DNA from: Vibrio pomeroyi
GTDB lineage: Bacteria > Pseudomonadota > Gammaproteobacteria > Enterobacterales > Vibrionaceae
Length of the DNA stretch: 64,000 nucleotides
NCBI GenBank assembly: GCA_041879425.1
Contig: CP090855.1
Location: 124,001 to 188,000, forward strand
Reading direction: 5' to 3'
The translations under genes were made by a program, and so were the position numbers. This document shows positions 34,220-43,997 of the stretch, piece after piece (position 1 is the first letter of the stretch; every line of letters starts with the position of its first letter). The notes under the pieces are model-generated. The model saw nothing but the letters and a program-made list of their open reading frames with translations, did no database searches and was not told the origin of the DNA.

Positions 34220-35509
34220 ATGACTAACACCACGACACCAACCAACTTCTCTGATCTTGGCTTAATTTCTCCTTTGATGGCTCGTCTTACCGAGCTTGAA
34301 TACCAACAGCCAACGCCTATCCAAGCGCAAGTTATTCCAAGTGTGTTAGCAGGACGCGATCTAATAGCAGGCGCAAATACGGGTTCAGGTAAAACCGCTG
34401 CATTTGCACTTCCTCTGTTACAACAGATCCATGAAGATGCACCTTTAGACCGTCGTTCGGGCAAAGGTAACTTCGTTTCTGGCCTTATTTTAGTGCCTAC
34501 TCGTGAACTGGCTAAGCAAGTTGCTGACAGCGTTAAATCTTACGCAGTGCATTTTAACGGTGCGATTAAGACTGTTTGCGTATTTGGTGGTGTGTCTGTG
34601 AACACTCAGATGCAAGCACTACGTGGCGGCACTGATATCTTAGTGGCGACACCGGGTCGTTTACTTGACCTTATTTCAAGCAACGCTATCAAGCTTGATA
34701 AAGTCAAAACGCTTGTGCTTGATGAAGCTGACCGCATGTTAAGCCTTGGTTTTACAGAAGAACTAGACGCTATCTTGAAGCTACTGCCAAGCAAGAAGCA
34801 AACTCTGTTGTTCTCTGCAACGTTCCCAGAGCAAGTTCAAACGCTTACTCACGAACTGCTGACTGACCCAATTGAAGTTCAACTTCAAAGTGCTAATGCG
34901 AGCACACTGGTTCAGCGTGTATTCGAAGTCGAAAAAGGTCGTAAGACAGCATTGTTAGCGCACCTGATTCAGCAACACGAATGGCGCCAAGCACTGATCT
35001 TCGTGAATGCAAAGAACAGCTGTGAACACCTAGCAGACAAGCTCTACAAACGTGGCATCATTGCAGAAGTCTTCCACGGTGATAAAGGTCAGGGTTCGCG
35101 TACTCGTATCCTTGAAGATTTCAAATCTGGCGAGATCGATGTTCTGATCGCGACAGACATCGCAGCACGTGGTCTGGATATCGAAAAGCTTCCAGTTGTT
35201 ATCAATTTTGATTTACCGCGTAGCCCATCAGACTACATGCACCGTATTGGCCGAAGTGGTCGTGCGGGTGAGGTTGGCCTAGCGTTGTCTCTGATCGATC
35301 ACGAAGATTACCATCACTTCAAAATCATCGAGAAGAAGAACAAGATTCGTCTTGAGCGAGAGCAAATCGAAGGCTTTGAAGTCGATGAAGAAGCGGTTGC
35401 TGAACTGATTGCCGCGCTTAAACCTGTTGCGCCACCTGCTGGCACAGGTAAGAAGAAAAAGAAGAAGAAAGCGGCACAAAACCAAGATGTGTGGCTGAAA
35501 AACAACTGA
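34220..35509 (+). CDS. DEAD-box ATP-dependent RNA helicase
   Basis: A 429-residue helicase with Q motif (YQQPTPIQ), ANTGSGKT (motif I), PTRELA, DEAD in VLDEADRML, SAT, and HRIGRSGRAG (motif VI). The C-terminus has a run of seven Lys (about 411-417) that likely binds RNA. It resembles the RhlE group but is distinct from the helicase at 11245. A terminator follows. It is monocistronic. Confidence 0.9.
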   Translation: MTNTTTPTNFSDLGLISPLMARLTELEYQQPTPIQAQVIPSVLAGRDLIAGANTGSGKTAAFALPLLQQIHEDAPLDRRSGKGNFVSGLILVPTRELAKQVADSVKSYAVHFNGAIKTVCVFGGVSVNTQMQALRGGTDILVATPGRLLDLISSNAIKLDKVKTLVLDEADRMLSLGFTEELDAILKLLPSKKQTLLFSATFPEQVQTLTHELLTDPIEVQLQSANASTLVQRVFEVEKGRKTALLAHLIQQHEWRQALIFVNAKNSCEHLADKLYKRGIIAEVFHGDKGQGSRTRILEDFKSGEIDVLIATDIAARGLDIEKLPVVINFDLPRSPSDYMHRIGRSGRAGEVGLALSLIDHEDYHHFKIIEKKNKIRLEREQIEGFEVDEEAVAELIAALKPVAPPAGTGKKKKKKKAAQNQDVWLKNN

Positions 35510-35537
35510 TACTGATTCAGTAAACAATCGATATTTT

Positions 35538-35563
35538 AAAGGCGCTTAATTGCGCCTTTTTTG
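35538..35563 (+). terminator. Terminator of the second DEAD-box gene
   Basis: AAAGGCGC-TTAATT-GCGCCTTT forms an 8-bp stem followed by T's. Confidence 0.88.
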
Positions 35564-35718
35564 TGTCTGTAATACGAGGACTTTAAGTAGCTATAGTAAC
35601 GTGTACTGGTATTCAAAATCAGCCAAGTTTGTACGTAGGGTTGCGTCCTTCATAAGAGATTCAGTGATTTCACGCTTTGCTCATAATCTATTCGGGTTCT
35701 AAGCAACTGGGTAACAGC

Positions 35719-37425
35719 GTGAAGGCCTCGATTAAACAAGTAATATTGGTAGCTTCACTCTTCATGGTTACTCATCCCGCGGCGATAGGTGCAGAGTTCA
35801 AGGTTAAAGGCCTGAACAAAATTCTCACTGAAAATGTAGAGTTATACTTAGAGCCTTTGGTTGATGTTCCAGCTGCACAGCTATCGCATACTAAGTTATT
35901 GAAACGGGTTCAAGACGCGCTCAACCCTTATGGCTACTATCGCCCTCAGATAGATATCGAACTTGATAACAGTGATAACCTCACCTTGAACGTCGATTCT
36001 GGCCCTGTCATGTACATTGCAGAATCGGTTGTAAAAGTCACCGGTGAAGCGACTGAAGATGAAGAGTTCATCAAAATACTCACGCAGAGTCAGTTAGATT
36101 CAGGCTCTCCATTATCTCACCAAGAATACGACCAAACTAAGCGTGCGATTTTCTCTTTGGCAAAGCGTAAAGGCTATTTCGACGGTCGGTTTGTCGAGTC
36201 TAAGATCGAAGTGATTCCGAGCGAAAACATCGCCAATATTCACCTGCATTTTTCAAGTGGCCCACGCTACAAGTTTGGCGCCATCAGCATTCCTGATGAT
36301 GGTGTTGAACCTGCGCGTATAAAGAAAATTCCTACATTCAAACAAGGGGACGATTTTGACACGATAAAGTTGGGCGAGCTGCAGTCTGACTTGTTTGAAA
36401 CTCAGTGGTTTCGGAGTGTTGTGGTACATGGTGACTTTAATCATCTTGATGATAATCTAGAAGTGCCAATTGAGATTATTGCTGAACCAAGCTCTCGTAA
36501 CATTGTGCAGGTGGGTGGTGGTTATTCTACCGATCTCGGTTTGAGAGCGTCTTTAAATTGGTCAAAGCCTTGGTATAACCGAAGAGGACACAGCTTTGAA
36601 ACACAGACGTATTTGTCTGAACAAGAGCAATCACTGCAACTAGGGTACAAAATCCCAACAGAGAAAGTCACGACCGATTACTTTGGTATTCAGTTTGAAT
36701 CGAAACGAATTGATCATCGAGACACCAATAGCTTTTCAAACGATCTTAAATTCGAACGTTACTGGCAATTAGACAGCGATTGGCAAAATACCATTTACGT
36801 CAAATACTTGCATGAACAATACCGTCAAGCCTCTGAGGAGGACCAATCGCAATTACTGTTACCTGGTATCAGTTTTTCACAGGTTGATCGTAAAAATGAT
36901 CAATTGGAGCTCAATCATCGACACATCTATTCTGTTGAGTATTCTGACCCTAGTTTGCTCTCTGATTCAAGGTTGTTGCGGTTGGAAGGAAACAGCGTGC
37001 TTTCGTGGGACATTAGCGAAAGCCAGAAGCTGCATTTCCGTTCAAATGTCGGCGTTAACATAGCTAAATCGTTGTCGGATGTGCCATCGTCACTGCGTTA
37101 TTTTGCTGGTGGCGATGGGAGCGTACGAGGCTATGGTTATGAATCGATTTCTCCAAAAGATGACAACGGTGAATTAACAGGTGCACGCTATATGCTAACA
37201 GCAGGGCTTGAGTACCAGCATCAGGTTTACCGCTCGATCTGGATGGGTGCATTTCTGGATGTTGGTGATGCGTTTGATGATGAAGCGGATTGGAAGCGCG
37301 GCACAGGCCTTAGCCTGATTTGGAACTCACAATTGGTGCCTGTGAAACTCGACTTTGCTTACGGGTTAGATGCGCCTCAAGGCGATGAGTTTCGTATTCA
37401 CTTTTCCTTGGGTACTCAATTCTAA
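35719..37425 (+). CDS. tamA: TamA-like Omp85 outer-membrane protein
   Basis: About 568 residues: a signal peptide (cleaved near AIGA before EFKVKG), three POTRA domains (to about 250) and a 16-stranded Omp85 barrel. Conserved parts match E. coli TamA: NPYGYYRPQIDIEL, LAKRKGYFDG, GGGYSTDLGLR, RYFAGGDGSVRGYGYESISP (the VRGY motif) and a final aromatic GTQF. I prefer GTG 35719 since it starts a good signal peptide; TTG 35677 would add 14 residues. TamA normally works with TamB, but no tamB follows here. Confidence 0.87.
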   Translation: MKASIKQVILVASLFMVTHPAAIGAEFKVKGLNKILTENVELYLEPLVDVPAAQLSHTKLLKRVQDALNPYGYYRPQIDIELDNSDNLTLNVDSGPVMYIAESVVKVTGEATEDEEFIKILTQSQLDSGSPLSHQEYDQTKRAIFSLAKRKGYFDGRFVESKIEVIPSENIANIHLHFSSGPRYKFGAISIPDDGVEPARIKKIPTFKQGDDFDTIKLGELQSDLFETQWFRSVVVHGDFNHLDDNLEVPIEIIAEPSSRNIVQVGGGYSTDLGLRASLNWSKPWYNRRGHSFETQTYLSEQEQSLQLGYKIPTEKVTTDYFGIQFESKRIDHRDTNSFSNDLKFERYWQLDSDWQNTIYVKYLHEQYRQASEEDQSQLLLPGISFSQVDRKNDQLELNHRHIYSVEYSDPSLLSDSRLLRLEGNSVLSWDISESQKLHFRSNVGVNIAKSLSDVPSSLRYFAGGDGSVRGYGYESISPKDDNGELTGARYMLTAGLEYQHQVYRSIWMGAFLDVGDAFDDEADWKRGTGLSLIWNSQLVPVKLDFAYGLDAPQGDEFRIHFSLGTQF

Positions 37426-37536
37426 TATCTGTACACTGTTTAAGCTCTCGCGAGGATACGATCCATCCAATGGGATTCAAGCAAATCGACAGAGCGTAAT
37501 AACCTTTGTGCTCTAGCAAACACAAAGGTAAACACA

Positions 37537-38418
37537 ATGAAAAAGGTACGATTTGGTGTATTTGGTAACATGGGCCCTGAAGCGGATGCTCTGTTCCAAG
37601 ATATCGTCGCTAAGAAAGAGATTGAACACGGCGCGCTTAAAGACCAAGACCACATGGCGATGATTGTGGTTAAAAATTCAGATATCCCAGACCGCTCTGA
37701 AGCAATTAACGAAGGCGGTATCGACCCTGTTCCAGAGCTAATTGAATCCGCGTGCATTTTAGAACACGCCAACGTTCAATTTGGCGTTATGACCTGCAAC
37801 ACCGCTCATTATTTCAGACCTGAAGTTCAAAAGCATACCAATGTTTATATCGTCGATATGCTTCAAACTACGGTTGATAAAATCAAAGAGCAGAATCCTG
37901 AATCTATTGTCGGTATTTTATGTACTAACGGCACATACAATTCGGGAATCTATGACCGTTACCTAACTAACGCCAATCTGGTATTCGTTAAGCCAGAAGC
38001 TTTTGAACAAGAACATAACGTTCATAGTGCTATCTATGGCGAAGTAACGGGCGAGATGACTGCGTGTGGACAAGCAATCCGAGAAACCAACGGCATTAAA
38101 GCGGGCAAGTTTGACCGTAATGCGGCACTTTTAGCTGTTGCGGTTCAAAGTATCGTAGAGAAGGGCGTTAATACGGTTATTTTGGGGTGTACGGAACTTC
38201 CTTTGGTTAGAAAGCAACTTGAAACGGCATTTCCAACAGTCACTTTTATTGATCCTATGGAAGCCGTAGCTGAGCGTGTCGTTGATGTTTATCGTCTCGC
38301 TGAGAAGTATGTTGAGCGTGGACATGTGGATTACGACATTAACGATGTCGATTCGATTTATACAACGTTAGATATGGTGAATTACGTAGCCAAGAGAGCG
38401 ATGACCTACCGTCTGTAG
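37537..38418 (+). CDS. Aspartate/glutamate racemase-family protein
   Basis: A 293-residue cytosolic protein of the Asp/Glu racemase superfamily. The two catalytic Cys are in MTCNTAHYF and GCTELPLV, both intact. The N-terminal FGNMGPEADALF is the family's glycine loop. It most likely interconverts L- and D-aspartate (or another amino acid). An AAAGG-like site precedes the ATG. It is convergent with the phospholipase D gene. Confidence 0.85.
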   Translation: MKKVRFGVFGNMGPEADALFQDIVAKKEIEHGALKDQDHMAMIVVKNSDIPDRSEAINEGGIDPVPELIESACILEHANVQFGVMTCNTAHYFRPEVQKHTNVYIVDMLQTTVDKIKEQNPESIVGILCTNGTYNSGIYDRYLTNANLVFVKPEAFEQEHNVHSAIYGEVTGEMTACGQAIRETNGIKAGKFDRNAALLAVAVQSIVEKGVNTVILGCTELPLVRKQLETAFPTVTFIDPMEAVAERVVDVYRLAEKYVERGHVDYDINDVDSIYTTLDMVNYVAKRAMTYRL

Positions 38419-38446
38419 GCTCAGATACGTCTATTTGAAACATGAG

Positions 38447-38472
38447 AAAGCCGCGAATTACGCGGCTTTTTT
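38447..38472 (+). terminator. Terminator of the racemase gene
   Basis: AAAGCCGCG-AATTA-CGCGGCTTT forms a 9-bp stem followed by T's. Confidence 0.9.
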
Positions 38473-38527
38473 GCATTTGGATTGGTGAAAGATTAAAAAT
38501 TAAAAGTGAAAATTCGAAGCTCGACAC

Positions 38528-39985
38528 TTAAAGCTCGAACTCGCCATTCATTTTTCGAAATAACCAATCCGGTACCTTGTTCCACGAACTGTAGTTCGGG
38601 TTCTTAGTATGGATTTGTTCCCCTGAAGCCCAGGTAGTCTCACCTGATTGTTCTCGCGACACGGCCCAGAACAAATCCTCTTTCTGATGCGTTAAGTAGT
38701 GTGTCACTTGCTTCGCAAACTCTTCACTGTCAATCAACACACCAAACTCAACGTTGAGAAAGTCTGATCTTGGGTCGAAGTTAGAAGAACCAATATAGGT
38801 TACACGCTCATCTAAAATTACAGTCTTGTTGTGGTAGTAGGTATCAACATGAAAGTAGTGGTCATCATTGATAGCTTGGCTTTTGTACTCGTAGATACTT
38901 ATGCCTTTGTCGAGTAGAGTCTCACGGTGTTTTTCGTAATACGCAGGAACAAAACCCGAATCATTAGACGCCGATGAATTCGTCAGCAAGGTGACTTCGG
39001 CTTGGTGCTCTTTAAGTGCATCGATGAATACAAACTGGTTATCGCTTGGCACCATGTAAGGCGTAGAAATCATAGCCTTAGAAGGTATCGGTACTTTCTG
39101 CTTCATTAAATGCTCTGTACGCTGACGAAAGTAGGGCTTGTTGTCATTGAGCTTCTCTAATGAATCAAATAAAGGCGTTACAGATGCTTTAATAAACCTT
39201 GGTTCGTTTAGGCGATTTATCTGTTGTTCAACATCGAAAGTGATCGGCTTTTTATTCTTCTCACCTTTATTTATTGCCTTGGTAAACGCTTTGTATTGGC
39301 CTTGTTCTTTGACTTTGATTCGCTCTTGAATTGGCACCACATATTCGCTGTCCCAAAGCGCTTGATAATTGTTGTCGAAAGACGCGATTACGTCACCTCG
39401 AAACAAAACGTCCATATCAAAGAAGTTGGCATTCTCGCTATAGCCAAAGTAATCATTACCGATGTTTCTTCCGCCTAAAATCATCGAGTGATGATCGACA
39501 TTGAAGTACTTCTCGTGAAGCCGATTATCCAGTTGTTTTTGATGAGTTGAGAAGTTGAACGCACGACCAATCCAGCCAGCTTTACGTGATTCAAAGGGGT
39601 TGAACAGTCGAATCTCAATATTGGGGTGTGAGTCCAATTCCGCTAGCCATTTATCATTAAAAACCAGTAGGTCATCTAAGGTCAGTCGGACGTGAACATC
39701 ACGATCCGCCGCTTGCTTGAGTTCGTTTAGAAGCATCAATCCAAGCGTGTCTCGCTCCCAAGAGAAGTAAGTCATGTCAATAGAGTGTTGTGCTTGGCGA
39801 ACGAGCTCGATACGGCGAGCAAAGGCCTCTGGTGCAGTCGGGATCAGGTACACCTCAGTGTGATGTTCTGTGCTTTGCCAGTTTGCTTGGAAGTCTGGTT
39901 CGACATCGGGGTAAGGTTGGGCGCAGCCTGTGACCACAGTAATCAACATCATAGTGCATACGGTTTTTAGTTTGCTAAGTATCAT
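38528..39985 (-). CDS. Phospholipase D-family lipoprotein, ClsC-like
   Basis: The 485-residue protein has a lipobox (VVTGC, Cys21) and two intact HKD motifs: His157-x-Lys159-x4-Asp164 (HEKYFNVD) and His385-x-Lys387-x4-Asp392 (HNKTVILD). This is the layout of cardiolipin synthase ClsC (YmdC) and related enzymes, which exchange phosphatidyl groups between phospholipids. The lipid anchor would place it on the periplasmic side of a membrane. No YmdB-like partner is adjacent. Confidence 0.86.
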   Translation of the reverse strand: MILSKLKTVCTMMLITVVTGCAQPYPDVEPDFQANWQSTEHHTEVYLIPTAPEAFARRIELVRQAQHSIDMTYFSWERDTLGLMLLNELKQAADRDVHVRLTLDDLLVFNDKWLAELDSHPNIEIRLFNPFESRKAGWIGRAFNFSTHQKQLDNRLHEKYFNVDHHSMILGGRNIGNDYFGYSENANFFDMDVLFRGDVIASFDNNYQALWDSEYVVPIQERIKVKEQGQYKAFTKAINKGEKNKKPITFDVEQQINRLNEPRFIKASVTPLFDSLEKLNDNKPYFRQRTEHLMKQKVPIPSKAMISTPYMVPSDNQFVFIDALKEHQAEVTLLTNSSASNDSGFVPAYYEKHRETLLDKGISIYEYKSQAINDDHYFHVDTYYHNKTVILDERVTYIGSSNFDPRSDFLNVEFGVLIDSEEFAKQVTHYLTHQKEDLFWAVSREQSGETTWASGEQIHTKNPNYSSWNKVPDWLFRKMNGEFEL

Positions 39986-40015
39986 AACTACCTGCGTTTG
40001 AACGTAAAATTTGGA

Positions 40016-40043
40016 TATAAAAACGGCCAGCGAGCTGGCCGTA
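40016..40043 (-). terminator. Terminator of the barrel/esterase-like operon
   Basis: ACGGCCAGC/GCTGGCCGT is a perfect 9-bp stem (effective loop of four bases), followed on the minus strand by TTTTTATAT. It ends the two-gene operon. Confidence 0.88.
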
Positions 40044-40067
40044 AAGTAGGAAGGGTGTTGAGAATGT

Positions 40068-42152
40068 TTAGTTTAGGTACCACTGCCAAGGCATAAGGCC
40101 TTCCTCTGCTAAACCGGTTAAGCGACCTTCACGAAGCTTAGGGTCAACACCTGGGTTTGTGACATAGTCCCAGTCTAAGGTAGTACTGTTTTCGCTGAAA
40201 CCTGCACCATCAATTACGAGCACATTGTCGGCAGCGTCGCTGTACTGTTGGACTTCGAACAATTCATCGCTAAACCAAAGACGCGACATTTCGTTCATTA
40301 GTGCTTTATCCTTGCTTGATGGTCTTACTTCACTTCCATCAAAACGCACGGCTTTGTTAAACACAAACGGCAACTCTGAACCGTTACATGCACCGCCGAT
40401 GCAACCAATAGTTTTAAATAAATCGATAATAGATAGCTCACCATTTGGCAAGGTATTGTAGTTCCACATGTTAAAGCTTGGCTTGTGCTCAAAGTGGTAT
40501 AGCGTTGCTTCTACTTCGTTGTTTGCTGCCATATGACGAGCTGGACCATTGAACAAAGTGTCATTTAGCAAGGTTTTAAATTGCTTCATGTTGTCAAGAG
40601 CGCCACCTAAGCTAGATTCTGAGTTAGGGTAGAAATCAGTTAGAGCTAGAATATCTTGGGTTTGTTGGTGGCTCGTGATATCAACAATGTCGACCAAGCA
40701 ACCTACGGTACCCGTAATGTCACTGGTATCAATGCACTTAGTCATTTCAACTAGATCACCTTCTAGTTTGGCACCATAAAATAAACCCGCTACTGCACTG
40801 TAAGCACTACTTGGTAATACAAGTTCCGCTGAAACTTCATCACTTGCTTGCTCAGATAGTTTTTGCTGCAGAATAACGATGTTGTTTTCATCTTCCAACC
40901 AGTTAACCATCGCTAGAGCTAGTTTTGCTAGATCTTCATTAGTAAGCAGTTCAGGTTCATCATTTGTTAATAACTCGATGACCGTCGGAATTAAGAACGT
41001 AGCGGTAAAGAGCATGCCAAAGCTGTTCGCTTCATGTGCATTTTCACCTAGGACAGTGGGTACTGAGAATCCTGCTTGCATTGGTGATTCTGCTGATTCG
41101 CTACAGCTACCAAGAAAACTAGTTTTTTCACACAATATGTATGGAGTAAAAGGCATCAGGTTTGACATTGGAGTCTCATCTGCTGTTGGGCTCAGAATTG
41201 GGATTTGCAAAGAACCTAACAACCAATTCTTTAACTGTTCAATACCATTTAAAGCTGTTTCTTGTGACGCCATGATCTCATCGAGCGAGGTGTCTGCTGT
41301 AAACTCCTTACTGCGATCTTTTGCTACTTCATAACTAGGGTATTCAAAACCATAAGGGTTACTCTGCATGATGGCACGTTGGAAATATTGACCTGCGATA
41401 TCTTCATCTTGCTGTAAGAAACCAATAGACATAGCACCTGAACCTTGACCCATAACCGTCACGTTTTGAGCATTACCACCGAAGTCAACGATATTATTGT
41501 GTACCCACTTCAAGGCACGCTTTTGGTCACCTAAGCCATAGTTGCCATCTTGGTTCTCGCCTTTAATCCATTGAGTACCTAACTGACCAAGACGGTAGTT
41601 CAAGCTTACATAGATAAAAGGATTGCCTTCACTAGCACCTTGAGCCACAACATTATCGCCTTGAATCAGAGGCTCAGCACCTGAGCCATATTCAAAGTCA
41701 CCACCGTGGATGAATACATAAACCGGTAGATCTGCATCAGAATCTACGCCTGCTGGACGCCAGATATTGAGGTTAAGGCAGTTCTCATCTTGCGTTTGTG
41801 ATGTCGTTTTTAGTTGAGGACAAGCATAACCAAACTGAGTCGCATCCAAAGCACCTTCAACAAGGTTTACAATTTCGCTATGCTCAAAGCGCTGAGCCTC
41901 GGCGTATTGAATCCCTTTGAAAGATTCAACAGAAGCCAGTTTGTCGTCTTCGGTATTTGAAGTTACAACCAGTTCTTCTTTGGTCGCTTTAATCGTTACG
42001 TTACCGATTTGAACATCAAATGGTTTAGCAGGTGCTGGAATTAACGGTTCTGGCTCGTTTGGTAATGGAACAGTAGGGGCAGTATCAGTATCGCAACCTG
42101 CTAAGGCAGCAGCAATTGTAAGAGCGATTATTGAACGGTATACAATAGTCAT
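40068..42152 (-). CDS. Type-B carboxylesterase-like lipoprotein lacking the catalytic Ser and His
   Basis: A 694-residue lipoprotein (lipobox ALAGC) with the alpha/beta-hydrolase fold of type-B carboxylesterases: ENCLNLNIWRP, VFIHGGDFEYGSG (oxyanion loop), NYRLGQLG, and NYGLGDQKRALKWVHNNI. At the nucleophile elbow the usual GESAGA reads GQGSGA, so the Ser is Gly237; the His before GSELPFVF is Asn590; the acid Glu374 remains. Two of three catalytic residues are gone, so it is probably a binding pseudoenzyme. I chose Met at 42152 because it starts a good lipoprotein signal and has GGAAA upstream. It follows the barrel gene in one operon. Confidence 0.85.
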   Translation of the reverse strand: MTIVYRSIIALTIAAALAGCDTDTAPTVPLPNEPEPLIPAPAKPFDVQIGNVTIKATKEELVVTSNTEDDKLASVESFKGIQYAEAQRFEHSEIVNLVEGALDATQFGYACPQLKTTSQTQDENCLNLNIWRPAGVDSDADLPVYVFIHGGDFEYGSGAEPLIQGDNVVAQGASEGNPFIYVSLNYRLGQLGTQWIKGENQDGNYGLGDQKRALKWVHNNIVDFGGNAQNVTVMGQGSGAMSIGFLQQDEDIAGQYFQRAIMQSNPYGFEYPSYEVAKDRSKEFTADTSLDEIMASQETALNGIEQLKNWLLGSLQIPILSPTADETPMSNLMPFTPYILCEKTSFLGSCSESAESPMQAGFSVPTVLGENAHEANSFGMLFTATFLIPTVIELLTNDEPELLTNEDLAKLALAMVNWLEDENNIVILQQKLSEQASDEVSAELVLPSSAYSAVAGLFYGAKLEGDLVEMTKCIDTSDITGTVGCLVDIVDITSHQQTQDILALTDFYPNSESSLGGALDNMKQFKTLLNDTLFNGPARHMAANNEVEATLYHFEHKPSFNMWNYNTLPNGELSIIDLFKTIGCIGGACNGSELPFVFNKAVRFDGSEVRPSSKDKALMNEMSRLWFSDELFEVQQYSDAADNVLVIDGAGFSENSTTLDWDYVTNPGVDPKLREGRLTGLAEEGLMPWQWYLN

Positions 42153-42282
42153 AAAAAGAGTTTCCACAATAGTATTCGGTGCAGTCTGTTTCATCGTCAT
42201 CTACTTAGATAACAGAGCTACAAAATTTCTTATCAAGAACAACCTGGTTTTAAGAGCAGGGCTGGTAATCAAAGTTCGGTGA

Positions 42283-43941
42283 CTAGAATCGGTAGCCAAG
42301 ATTCAGCGTTACAGCCGAACGAGTTTCGCCTTTGTTGTACAACACAGTCATGTTGTAATGCTTACCGATCTGTTTGTTAACGCCAGTGAGGAATGCCCAC
42401 TGATCGATGTCGACACCAACGTCATAATCAAATTCGATGTCATCGGTTTTTACGGTGCCTTGCATACGTGAATTTAAACCTTGATATTCAGCGCCAACGA
42501 AAAACTGAGCTCGATAATCGACTAGTTGGTAACCCAACATAGGTTGAACCGTAACAATGCCATCGCCCCAGTCGTTTAATCCTTTAAGACGGGTTTGTGA
42601 ATAAGTGCCAGTAACAGAAGCAAAGAACTCTTTGTAACCAACGGACAGTGTTGTACCCATACCGCGCAAGTCATATTCGAGATGAAGTGGAACATTTAAA
42701 CGACCACGGTTGCACAGAGCTGAAACTTCGCTACAAAGTAGGTCACCTGCGCCATCAAATCGATCATTGAGCTTGTCTCTTAAGTATTCACCTGCTGCGC
42801 CGGTATAAGAGGCATCCACGTTCGCATCAACGTTTACCTTTCCTACATAACCGAATACATTCCAGAATGGCAGGATATTTACGTCACCGCGTATCGAAAG
42901 GCTTTCCGCTTTTACCGTCGCAACGCTATCTTCCGGGTCAAATAAGTCATTCAAGCGCACACCACCAATCACGTAATCAGTCATTGGAATGTCCATGTCT
43001 TGGTTTCGATAAGCTACGGATACACCGAATGGAAGTGGCATATCGATACCTTTACGACGGACCATATCACCCATTAAAGGGAAGATTCGGTCCAGCTTTA
43101 CGCTTGCCTCTAACATTCTTGGGTCTGATACTTCTTGAAGCCTTGCTTCGTTAAGTACCTGTATGCCGTTATCGTCTTCATAAAACGCGACTGGCTCGAG
43201 TATGCTTGTCACCTTCACTGGTTTGTTCTTGGTTGTACCAACCACTTCAGTTGTTTTACTCGCGATGACTAACTTACCCGACGGTAAAGTGTGAAACTCA
43301 ATCTCTTGCTTATAGCTGTCTACCTTGTATATGTGGTGTTTAAACGGCTTTTCATTGCTGATCAGCATGCGTTTTGGTTCACCGTTGACTAACTCAATGT
43401 TGACATTCAAAAAACGGAAATATGCGATGTCTTGAGGTAGTCCATACTTCGAATAATCGAAGCTGATGATTACTTTGTTATCGTCGATTTCTTTTACGCG
43501 AACCGAAGATGAATCAAAGCTTTCTGCATAGTCACGTAAACGATATTCGGTACGTGTGAAGGCTTCTATTTCATCGAGTAGGTTTTCGTTATCATCCAGC
43601 TCTTCTGGGTTATATTTGATACGAAGATCGATGTTGCCTTTAGTGTCGGTGTTTTTAACGAGATAGACGCTTGAGTCACGAACTTCATCACCAATTTGCA
43701 GTGTACGATGTGCGTGTTCAACTAGGTGTTCGCCCTGTACGAGTGAACTGATTGCTAGCTTTGGTAAATCACGACTGATGCCATATTTGTCAAACAGTGC
43801 TCGACCGTTTTCCATGACTTCGCTGTAAGTCTTGGTTTCTGCTGCAGACGCAAAGGCGGGTGTGGTAAGTAATAGGGCGCTCGCTAACACAGAAAGAGTA
43901 TGGGTCTTACAGGCGCTGGTGCGTATTTCAAAAAAACTCAT
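42283..43941 (-). CDS. Predicted outer-membrane barrel or secreted protein, 552 residues
   Basis: I do not recognise the family. The protein has a signal peptide (cleaved near AFASA before AETKTY), a long N-terminal mixed part (to about 330) and a C-terminal half of alternating amphipathic strands ending in TLNLGYRF, the terminal aromatic signature of outer-membrane barrels. ATG 43941 has GGAAA upstream and gives the best signal; the open frame extends 14 codons further. It is first in an operon with the esterase-like lipoprotein, which suggests a joint surface role. A 19-bp palindrome precedes it. Confidence 0.72.
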   Translation of the reverse strand: MSFFEIRTSACKTHTLSVLASALLLTTPAFASAAETKTYSEVMENGRALFDKYGISRDLPKLAISSLVQGEHLVEHAHRTLQIGDEVRDSSVYLVKNTDTKGNIDLRIKYNPEELDDNENLLDEIEAFTRTEYRLRDYAESFDSSSVRVKEIDDNKVIISFDYSKYGLPQDIAYFRFLNVNIELVNGEPKRMLISNEKPFKHHIYKVDSYKQEIEFHTLPSGKLVIASKTTEVVGTTKNKPVKVTSILEPVAFYEDDNGIQVLNEARLQEVSDPRMLEASVKLDRIFPLMGDMVRRKGIDMPLPFGVSVAYRNQDMDIPMTDYVIGGVRLNDLFDPEDSVATVKAESLSIRGDVNILPFWNVFGYVGKVNVDANVDASYTGAAGEYLRDKLNDRFDGAGDLLCSEVSALCNRGRLNVPLHLEYDLRGMGTTLSVGYKEFFASVTGTYSQTRLKGLNDWGDGIVTVQPMLGYQLVDYRAQFFVGAEYQGLNSRMQGTVKTDDIEFDYDVGVDIDQWAFLTGVNKQIGKHYNMTVLYNKGETRSAVTLNLGYRF

Positions 43942-43997
43942 GACGGTTTCCACGCTGAGTGGCCTCAAACCTTCGAGACTCAAACAGTCGATGTAAT

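Noticed and set aside
35439..35475. Poly-Lys tract as a frameshift site
   Set aside because: The frame continues intact through it and the product ends normally; it reads as a basic RNA-binding tail.
40225..43154. Several open frames of 78-151 codons on the opposite strand of the pseudoesterase and barrel genes
   Set aside because: They lack ribosome binding sites and sensible composition, and are antisense shadows of the two long genes.
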